This document shows positions 30,401 through 35,000 of a stretch of DNA of 35,000 nucleotides, in pieces. Positions within the stretch are counted from its first letter, which is position 1. The number at the start of each line of letters is the position of its first letter. Location of the stretch: the NCBI GenBank assembly GCA_963575745.1, contig CAUYUJ010015733.1:220636-255635 (forward strand), read 5' to 3'. The notes below the pieces were generated by a model. That model had not been told where the DNA came from. It did not search any database and was given only the letters and a program-made list of their open reading frames with translations. This DNA comes from Prorocentrum cordatum (Eukaryota; Sar; Dinophyceae; Prorocentrales; Prorocentraceae). The translations under genes were made by a program, and so were the position numbers.

Positions 30401-31737
30401 TTGAAGGGTCGCCGGCTTCCCGGTGGCGGCTGCTTCGTTCGGTCGTTCGTTCGTTGACTTCCTCATCCTTTCGCTCCTTTTTCTCATCACATGTGCTGAG
30501 GAGGCATTTTAGCCAGGCTGCCAGATGCACCGCCCGCCTCCGAGCTCCCAACTCTCCCGTCCTTTCCCTCCAGCCTCCTCGTTTGAGACTGCAGTCTTCG
30601 TAGGTGGGGCGGAGATACTCCTCCTCCTCCTCCTCCTCCTCCTCCTCCTCCTCCTCGTTCTCCTCCCCCTTCTCCTTCTCCTCCTTCTTCTCCTCCTCGT
30701 CCTCCTCCTCCTCCTCCACCTCCTCCTCGTCCTCCTCCTCCTCCTCCTCATCCTCCTCCTCCCCCTCCTCCTCATCCTCCTCCTCATCCTCGTCCTTCCC
30801 TCTCCACCTCCACACTCCTCCTCTCCGTCTTCTCCTCCCCCCCGCCTCCTCCTCCTCCTCCTCCTCCTCCGCCTCCTCCTCCTCCTTGCCCCCTCCTCCT
30901 CCTCCTGCCTCCTCCCCCTCCTCCGCCTCCTCCCACCTCCGTCCTCCTCCTCCTCCTCCTCCTCCTCCTCCTCCTCCTCCTCCTCCTCCTCATCCTCCTC
31001 CTCTCCTCCGCCTCCTCCTCCTCCTCGCCTCCTCCTCCTCCTCCCCCCCCTCCCCTCCTCCTCTCCTTCTCCGTCCTCCTCCTCCTCCTCCTCCCTCCTC
31101 CTCCTTCTCCTCCTCATCCTCCTTCTCCTCCTTCTCCTCCTCCTCCTCCTCCTCGTCCCCTCCTCCGCCTCTCTCCTCCCTCCGCCTCCTCCTCCTCCTC
31201 ATCCTCCTCCTACCTCCTTACCTCCTCCTCCTCCTCCTCCTCCTCCCCTCCTCCTCCTCCTCCTCCTCCCCCCACCTCAAACTCTTGCTTGGCGGCCGCG
31301 TCGCCGTTGCACTGGGATCCCCGTGGCGTCAGAGACCAAACGCTGGCGGCACCGCGCAGTGAGTGCACGCACAGCGCCTCTCTCCTCCTTCCGGGGGCTG
31401 TCCGGTTCGTGATCGTCCCGAAGTCGAATCCCCTCCTCCCTCCCTCCTCCCTCCTCCTCCTCCGCCTCCTACTCCCTCCTCCCCCTCCCTCCTCCTACCC
31501 CCTTTCTCCCCTCGCCTCCTCGTCCTCCTCCTCCTCCTCCTTCTCCTCCTCCCGGCCTTCCTCCTCCTCCTCCTCCTCCTCCGCCTCCTCCTCCTCCTCC
31601 TCCTCCTCCTCCTCCTCCTCCTCCTCCTCCTCCTCCTCCTCCTCCTCCTCCTCCTCCCCCTCTTCCTCGTCCTCTTCCGATTCCAGCATTGCGCCAGCAG
31701 CCAGGCCCCAGTGTCGTTCCCCTTCGTATGTGGCTGA
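21410..31737 (+). CDS. RPS7: Ribosomal protein eS7 (RPS7 family), last four exons
   Basis: Four exons (21410-21481, 28406-28481, 29773-29829, 31705-31737) join in one frame to give about 79 residues matching the C-terminal 40% of eS7, a small-subunit ribosomal protein of about 190-200 residues. Landmarks in family order are [22 protein letters not shown], a [14 protein letters not shown] block (family DGSRLIKVHLDK) and [13 protein letters not shown] (family TFSGVYKKLTGKD). It ends in a divergent PVSFPFVCG and TGA where the family has NFEFP. Introns are 6,924 bp (GC-AG), 1,291 bp (GT-AG) and 1,875 bp (GC-AG). The exons for the first roughly 115 residues were not found between 3700 and 21400. 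Intact joins argue for a live gene. A cytosolic ribosome role is inferred from the family. Confidence 0.86.
21568..21720. repeat. (GGA)n tract in eS7 intron
   Basis: Interrupted GGA/GAG array about 90 bp after exon a. GGA-rich sequence continues in looser form to about 21920. Confidence 0.85.
22191..22358 (+). mobile_element. Introner-like element, copy 3, inside the large eS7 intron
   Basis: 168 bp from aggagggaac through acacagacacaatgaatcg, gccccagggaaatgtggga, gtgggggggaagacg, tttgtgtctatttgtgtg and tccctgggccccttcag. It is the best match to the methyltransferase intron (gtgggggggaagacg is shared exactly), with the same orientation. It ends in CAG, as a splice acceptor would. It sits within another intron, so here it is nested and need not be spliced. 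Confidence 0.75.
22539..22735. mobile_element. Fold-back element M3 with nested palindromes
   Basis: About 40-bp terminal inverted repeats (tcctggcttgcctgcaggcc at the left; the complement of ggccaataggcatgccagga at the right), then a second inverted pair (cgaagtgttcttg against caagaacacttcg). Near the centre two odd palindromes, tgttctaagaaca (22654) and tgttcttagaaca (22674), are complements of each other. No target duplication is clear. Non-coding. Confidence 0.7.
22755..22900. mobile_element. MITE family M2, copy 2
   Basis: Starts acttggcatcgctcggacgt and ends with ggacgtccgagcga plus a diverged gcgatgcctgg end. The interior shares tcggcgaggacc, the catctgg block and the gtgcat start with 17742-17878. 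No clear target duplication. It directly follows the M3 element. Confidence 0.68.
22930..23240 (+). repeat. GCGGC-rich tandem region
   Basis: Irregular repeats of ggcggcgcgcagcggcggcg and ggtggagggagggcggcgcg with units of about 50-70 bp. Extremely GC-rich. Long open frames on both strands are compositional. Confidence 0.55.
23480..23720 (+). repeat. Dispersed repeat family R9, copy 1
   Basis: Shares with 34590-34925: gtgatttcccccc- or gatttcgcgcccc-type C-rich leader, gctgggccgaagcgg/gctgggccgatgcgg, tgcaag...cttgc, gaagtcc, ctcgccaggc, C-rich stretch, gcttgccagagcc/gtttgccagagcc and gggaggtcgaac. Same order and strand in both. Confidence 0.65.
23721..24224. other. Intron sequence without recognised feature
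   Basis: Contains a gatccgtcggcgatgtatcgccgatt block near 24028 that resembles the centre of the fold-back elements at 170 and 4620. No exon seen. Confidence 0.35.
24225..24365 (+). repeat. Dispersed repeat family R6, copy 2
   Basis: Related to 21283-21395. It is preceded by a short array of gacgccgcgcaacgc units. Confidence 0.5.
24727..25212. repeat. (GGA)n microsatellite, about 485 bp
   Basis: Longest purine-only tract of the large eS7 intron, GGA/GAG with GAGAGG interruptions. Confidence 0.93.
25459..25640 (+). repeat. Dispersed repeat family R8, copy 2
   Basis: Matches 733-890. Imperfect inverted arms (caatttcgagcaccgag against ctgggtgctcggaattg; atatcgaaac against gtttcgatac) show that this is a fold-back structure. 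Confidence 0.62.
26020..26165 (+). repeat. Hairpin repeat family R4, copy 1
   Basis: Family core: tccgcgcggat-tcttggat, ggcgcctccggcgccgcc, a strong palindrome tgcgcttcgcgcgccagg, then a complementary end agatccgagaagcccgcac. Two more copies lie at 32425-32560 and 33485-33615. Confidence 0.68.
26490..26665 (+). repeat. About 80-bp tandem duplication
   Basis: Two units share ctgagttc-t-tggccga, cgggttctccgggc/cgaggctcccaggg, ccgtcgaa and atcagga/ctcagga blocks. Confidence 0.5.
27160..27280. repeat. Purine-rich GGA-type tract
   Basis: Interrupted GGA/GAG and GGGA repeats within the large eS7 intron. Confidence 0.75.
27539..27851 (+). repeat. Degenerate 11-bp array (GGCCTCTTGGG) between direct repeats
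   Basis: The core (about 27575-27740) is a run of ggcctcttggg, ggccattttgg and ggccatcttgg units. It is flanked by related direct repeats: 27539-27575 and 27814-27851 both run aaaacct, then gaatcaatgat/aaatcaatgat, then ttctcgcc. A similar array without these flanks is at 33835-33975. It gives a Gly/Leu-rich open frame that I treat as an artefact. Confidence 0.65.
28255..28375. repeat. GGA/GAC-type tract before eS7 exon b
   Basis: Interrupted GAGGA and GACGA triplets ending about 30 bp before exon b. As a result the acceptor of exon b is preceded by purine-rich rather than pyrimidine-rich DNA. Confidence 0.75.
28406..28481 (+). CDS. RPS7: eS7 exon b
   Basis: 76 bp between tagcctggaag and GTCGGGGG (GT donor). 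It encodes [20 protein letters not shown] then KDKAE, matching the KRIRVKLDGSRLIKVHLDK region of the family. Frame and phase agree with exons a and c. Confidence 0.86.
28606..28963. repeat. (GGA)n microsatellite, about 360 bp
   Basis: Purine-rich GGA/GAG tract in the second eS7 intron. Confidence 0.92.
29260..29420 (+). repeat. Dispersed repeat family R5, copy 2
   Basis: Matches 20140-20310 (ctggcccaccacgc, ggcgcgacacgcc, ctcgccccgcgacagcggagc, tggcgtgtcgc, ggccgccgccgcgaca). Inverted gcgacacgcca/tggcgtgtcgc lies near its two ends. Confidence 0.65.
29773..29829 (+). CDS. RPS7: eS7 exon c
   Basis: 57 bp after a strong pyrimidine tract (tccctcccccccctgggtccag). It encodes [19 protein letters not shown], the most conserved C-terminal block of eS7 (family TFSGVYKKLTGKD). 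It ends AACAAGGAG before GCCTCGCG (GC donor). Confidence 0.9.
29878..30000. repeat. Interrupted TCC-rich tract
   Basis: Pyrimidine-rich cctcctcctc-type sequence at the start of the third eS7 intron. Confidence 0.7.
30001..30613. other. Intron sequence without recognised feature
   Basis: Third eS7 intron. Contains a ggtcgttcgttcgttg short repeat near 30438. Open frames on both strands show no recognisable domain. Confidence 0.35.
30614..31280. repeat. (TCC)n microsatellite, about 665 bp
   Basis: Longest triplet tract of the window, almost pure pyrimidine on +. It produces Ser-, Leu- and Pro-rich frames of 250-300 codons that are not genes. Confidence 0.94.
31436..31675. repeat. (TCC)n microsatellite ending at the last eS7 acceptor
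   Basis: Pyrimidine triplet tract that ends about 30 bp before the AG at 31703-31704. It probably serves as, or has replaced, the polypyrimidine tract. Confidence 0.9.
31705..31737 (+). CDS. RPS7: eS7 exon d (last, with stop)
   Basis: Ten codons ([10 protein letters not shown]) and TGA after gcagccag. The acceptor is chosen because it gives AG before G, as at the other junctions, and keeps phase with exon c. The family ends in a short aromatic NFEFP-type tail; VSFPF is similar but divergent, so this exon is less certain than the others. Confidence 0.62.
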   Translation, partial: APVSFPFVCG

Positions 31738-31865
31738 TGGTCTGTGACCTCTCCTGGCGATCACAGCGGCGCAGCGTAGCCGTGTATCCGGGCGCAGCCG
31801 GCCCAGCGCGACCTCGACTCCGTGCCGGGGCGGCCCGAGCGGGCGCACGCCACGGCCCGAGCCGC

Positions 31866-32083
31866 GCTCCCGAGCGAGTGCCGACGGAGCCTGCCCTCCG
31901 CGCCGCCCTCCGCGCCGAAAGCCCCTCGCCCCCGCGGCTCGTCCTCGGGGGCCACGCCGCGCCAGCACCGCCGCGCGCTCCCGAGCCGAGGCTCACGGAG
32001 CCTGCCCTCCCCGCGCCGCCCTCCGCGCCGAGAGCCGCGCCCCCTGTGGCTCGTCCCGGGGCAGTGCCGCGCTGGCTTTGCCG
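31866..32083 (+). repeat. About 110-bp tandem duplication
   Basis: Two units start gctcccgagc and share acggagcctgccctcc, gcgccgccctccgcgccga, ggctcgtcc and a cggggg/cggggc end. A shorter diverged third unit (gcgccgccctccagccgaaa, ctgtggctcgt) is at about 32341-32380. Confidence 0.65.
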
Positions 32084-32424
32084 AGCTCCTGGTGCGATGA
32101 GCACTGATGCCGTGAGTGCTCCGCGTCACCCCAGCATATTCTTACTAGGTGTGCGTCGCCTCCCCCCCCGAAGGGGCGACGCGCGCACCGAGCAATCTTC
32201 TTCTGTATGCGTCGCGGCGGGCCCTTTCTGGCCACGCCGCCCGGGAGACGATCCACTGCAAGATGGGTATACTGCATGATCGGGCCGGACGCGGGCCTCC
32301 AGGGAAGACATCCAGGATCAGCATGTGCATCCTGTGTCCTCTGCGCCGCCCTCCAGCCGAAAACCTGTGGCTCGTTATCTGGGGCACGATTACGGGAACG
32401 AGGAATGACATAACCATCAAAACG

Positions 32425-32560
32425 CGGAGGCCCGCGCGGAGTTCACGGATCCGCGCTGCGCCCCCCCCCCTGGGGCGGCGCCTCCGGCGGCGCCCCTGGC
32501 GCGCTCCGCGCGCCAGGGAGGGGGGTCCAGCGCCGATCCGAGAAATCCGCGCGGACCTCT
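32425..32560 (+). repeat. Hairpin repeat family R4, copy 2
   Basis: Contains ggatccgcgctgcgccccc, ggcgcctccggcggcgcc, the palindrome ggcgcgctccgcgcgccagg and the end gatccgagaaatccgcgcgg. Confidence 0.7.
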
Positions 32561-33081
32561 GGGTGTTTGTTTACGTCAGTCTCCGTTCCCCCAACAGCCA
32601 GTTACCAGTTTGCAACACACCCCTATCCCTGTGTTTGGCATCGCCTCACCCCGATGCCGATCCTGAGGACTCCCTCGGTCTCTGAGGGCACACCCCAGAG
32701 ATTCTCCTCGCTCTTTGCCCGCCCATCCCAGGCATAGGGACGACTTCGAGGCCGGTTAAAAAACGATGCCGCGCCCGCTCTGCCGCCGACCAAGGCGGCC
32801 CCCGCCGCGCCGCCGCGGCCACGCCGCCGCGCGCCCGCCTCCCCCCTCGGAGGGGCGCGCGGCCCGGCGGGGCGGCGGCGCCTGCGTTGAGAGGCGAGGG
32901 CCGGCTTCGCCTCCGCCTGGGGCCGGGGGCGAGGCCGCCCGTGCGCGCGTGCGGGCCCCCTCGGCCCCCCCGACGTTCGGCGTCGTGCCCTACCCGTGGG
33001 CGCGCGGACGGTGTGCTGGCTGACGGCGGCGTAGGAAAGCCAGTGGCAGGACGGCGTGGCTCGTGGCCGGGCCAACTGCAG

Positions 33082-33151
33082 GACCGCGCGGCTCGTGCTA
33101 TCCTGCAGCTCGCCGCGTCGTTCTCGTTCGATGCGCTCGCAGATTTGGAAG
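33082..33151 (+). CDS. Possible exon of an unidentified gene
   Basis: 70 bp between ccaactgcag and GTAGGAAG, both fitting the AG-before-G junction pattern seen in eS7 (GT donor). One frame reads DRAARAILQLAASFSFDALA then DLEG, an amphipathic, protein-like segment. I recognise no family and no neighbouring exon is proved. It may be chance. Confidence 0.28.
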
Positions 33152-33300
33152 GTAGGAAGCGGTGTTGCGTGATGTCCTACATTTTGTTCTGCGTGAGTGC
33201 GGTGTCACATAAACCATATCCCGCAACGTTAACCAAGCACGCCGTTGGCGCGGCCTTGGTTTACAGTCGAGACTGCTTAGCAGGTCGACCCTGCCAAATC

Positions 33301-33350
33301 AAGGGTACCCTCTTGTGTCCTGAGCAAGGGTACCCTCTTGTGTCCTGAGC
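33301..33350 (+). repeat. Exact 25-bp tandem duplication
   Basis: aagggtaccctcttgtgtcc followed by tgagc occurs twice in a row without a mismatch, so it is probably recent. Confidence 0.9.
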
Positions 33351-33484
33351 TTCGCGACCCATGCCTTCTCACATCCCTAATCATGGCAACGTGGCCTCGG
33401 AAGGGTCTCGTGTCCTCTCGCGTGTTCTCTCCAAGCAGTCCCGACTGGAGTCTCGAAGGAGACAAAACGCCAGAAACATACACT

Positions 33485-33615
33485 GCTGGCGCTCCGCGCG
33501 GATCTCTTGGATCCGCGCTGCGCCCCGCGTGGGCGCGCCTCCGGCGCCGCCCCTGGCGCGCTCCGCGCGCCAGGGAGGGGGATCCAAGAAGTCCGCACGC
33601 AGCGCCAAAAGTCTA
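33485..33615 (+). repeat. Hairpin repeat family R4, copy 3
   Basis: The clearest copy: gcgcggatctcttggatcc at the left and the near-complementary ggatccaagaagtccgcacg at the right form terminal inverted repeats. Inside are ggcgcgcctccggcgccgcc and the palindrome ggcgcgctccgcgcgccagg. Confidence 0.72.
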
Positions 33616-33834
33616 TGTGTATGCCGCTTTTTCTTCTTCTATAGTCGCTTCGCTCACTCCGCTGGCCCAGATTGTTCCCTCTCGGGCGTTCGCCCGCGTG
33701 CTTGTGGCCACTGCCGCACCGATGGGTGGTGGTAGTTTCCTCGAGGTGTTGCGTGAGCAGTCGTGGGCGTCTCAGGGCAGCGGGCTCGAAATGGCTGTTC
33801 GTGTCCCCCCTTGTGGGTCTCGCTTGCGCTCCCA

Positions 33835-33975
33835 TTGAGGCCCTCTTTGGCCATCATGGGGGCCTCCTGGGGGCTCATTGTACCATCATTGGCACTTGCT
33901 TGTGTGCTTGCGGGGGCACTCTTGGAGCCTCGTGGGGCCTCTTGGGGGCATGTGGGGGGCATGCTGGGGGCCTCT
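33835..33975 (+). repeat. Degenerate 11-bp array (GGCCTCTTGGG), locus 2
   Basis: Units such as ggccatcatggg, ggcctcctggg, ggcctcttggg and gcatgctgggg. Same motif as 27575-27740, same strand. Confidence 0.55.
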
Positions 33976-34077
33976 GACACTCGACTTCGTGACTTGTTTG
34001 CACTGTGGCTGTGGCCCGGCAGTGGTCTGGACCTCTTGCCTGGGACCGTTTCTTCATCCTGAGCTCAGTATCAGGGG

Positions 34078-34190
34078 AAGAACAACCACCCAGAACCGAT
34101 AACTGGCGTTTACTAAACGGCCCTCGGCGTTTACCAAACAGCCCTGTCCTGCTCGATTCCTTCTTTGCGCGCGTTTGCTAAAAAGCCTCG
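34078..34190 (+). repeat. Dispersed repeat family R7, copy 2
   Basis: Matches 917-1043: accaccc-gaacc, gcgtttactaaacggccct, gcgtttaccaaacagccct, ctcgattccttctttg and gcgcgtttgctaaa. Confidence 0.65.
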
Positions 34191-34230
34191 CCTGTGGGTC
34201 TCCTGGGGCTGCATTGTTTGCCCTCGACAG

Positions 34231-34316
34231 CAAGCACATCAAAGAAGAGATCGGCCTGTCGACGGGCACCCCACGGCAGTTCATCTCTCGTCCCCCGCAG
34301 GCCATTGGGACCCACA
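34231..34316 (+). CDS. Possible exon of an unidentified gene
   Basis: After a pyrimidine-leaning gcattgtttgccctcgacag, one frame reads SKHIKEEIGLSTGTPRQFIS then RPPQAIGTH, which has the look of real protein. The right boundary (cccacag) is a guess, and the start does not follow the AG-before-G pattern. No family is recognised. Confidence 0.25.
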
Positions 34317-34589
34317 GAAGCTCCGGGGCACCCGTGGGCGCTCACAGGTCGCCGAGGACTCTGCCTTTCACGGCAAGACTTCCTGCGGAGCGTGCCTGCC
34401 GCAGCCTCTTGACGGCCCTGCGGGGGGCCCGGCCAGGGCCCCTGGAGGCTGAAGACGGGCGAGCCTCGGCCGGCGTGCCGAGAGGGGGGGCCGGCTGCGC
34501 CGACCGAGCCGCAGGCGAGGCCGTCCGTGCGCCAGCGGCGCCCGGATCTGTGTCAAGGAGCGCGGCTTTCATGGAGATCCACCACGTTA

Positions 34590-34925
34590 GCTGGCACGGG
34601 ATTTCGCGCCCCCCCCCTTGCCCCCCCTCTTCCCCCCTCCCCCCCCTTCCTCCCCCCCCCCTTCCCACCCTCTCTTCCCGCCCTCCCCCCTCCCCCCCCG
34701 CCGCCGACTTATGACTCAATGCTGGGCCGATGCGGGGTGCAAGTGAATTTCAACTTGCGTGAAGTCCCGAGTTCCTCCAGGGTCTCGCCAGGCTCCCCCC
34801 CCTTCCCCTCCCTGCGAGCAAGTTTGCCAGAGCCTAAAGCAAAAACTGCCCCCAAGCGCCCGCGTTTCGTCCCGAGCCCTCGTTTGACGCCCCCCAGGGG
34901 CCACGGGAGGTCGAACATTGGCAAA
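34590..34925 (+). repeat. Dispersed repeat family R9, copy 2, with a C-rich tract
   Basis: Matches 23480-23720. The C-rich leader here is expanded to about 100 bp of ccccccttcc-type sequence (34608-34700). Confidence 0.62.
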
Positions 34926-35000
34926 AACCCTACAAGGCATGATTTGTCCGAGGTCGGCGGCTGGTCTCTGCTCTTCCAGCCGGCTCTGCGCGTCTCATGT

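Noticed and set aside
30525-31412. Open frames of 250-300 codons over the TCC tract
   Set aside because: They consist of Ser, Leu or Pro runs produced by triplet repetition and exist in several frames at once; no domain is present and the tract lies in an eS7 intron.
31711-31770. Alternative last eS7 exon starting after CCCCAG at 31710
   Set aside because: It would read [11 protein letters not shown], unlike the family tail, and breaks the AG|G pattern; the acceptor at 31704 gives VSFPF.

Overview
The window is nuclear DNA of a dinoflagellate. The decisive evidence is at 6645-6666: the complete 22-nt dinoflagellate spliced leader (begins ACCGTAGCC, ends GGCTCAAG), followed at once by a 15-nt truncated leader, forms the exact 5' end of a LINE retrotransposon. 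Supporting evidence is the very low gene density, the GC-rich sequence packed with triplet microsatellites, introns with GT, GC and GA donors, and introner-like repeats. Every gene and gene fragment I could support lies on the + strand. I could run no database search, so family calls rest on motif recognition.

Layout. (1) 1-2060: fold-back and dispersed repeats, no gene. (2) 2085-3699: a two-exon gene for an FkbM-like (Methyltransf_21) SAM-dependent methyltransferase; its single GA-AG intron of 166 bp is a copy of a dispersed repeat that recurs at 18626 and 22191 (an introner family). (3) 3700-6629: repeats, including a (GAC)n tract, a fold-back element and a degenerate 14-bp tandem array. 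(4) 6630-14534: a full-length but mutated 7.9-kb LINE between 15-bp target-site duplications, with spliced leader, an ORF1 (zinc ribbon plus coiled coils), and an ORF2 (endonuclease, reverse transcriptase, zinc knuckle, RNase H) broken by about eight frame changes and at least two stops. (5) 14535-21400: tandem arrays (14-bp, 47-bp, 73-bp, 77-bp, 160-bp), MITE-like elements with 10-11-bp target duplications, and GGA and GAT tracts. (6) 21410-31737: the 3' part of a ribosomal protein eS7 gene (RPS7 family), four small exons totalling 238 bp spread over 10.3 kb; its introns hold an introner copy, MITEs and long GGA or TCC tracts. (7) 31738-35000: repeats and two weak exon candidates of a possible further gene.

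The confident splice junctions share one pattern: the upstream exon ends in AG, the intron starts with GT, GC or GA and ends in AG, and the next exon starts with G. The methyltransferase and eS7 share no evident pathway. What links the regions is genome behaviour: trans-splicing, reinsertion of processed RNA, intron gain by introners and expansion of non-coding repeats. Most long open frames in the triplet tracts are artefacts of GGA, TCC, GAC or GAT repetition and are not annotated as genes.
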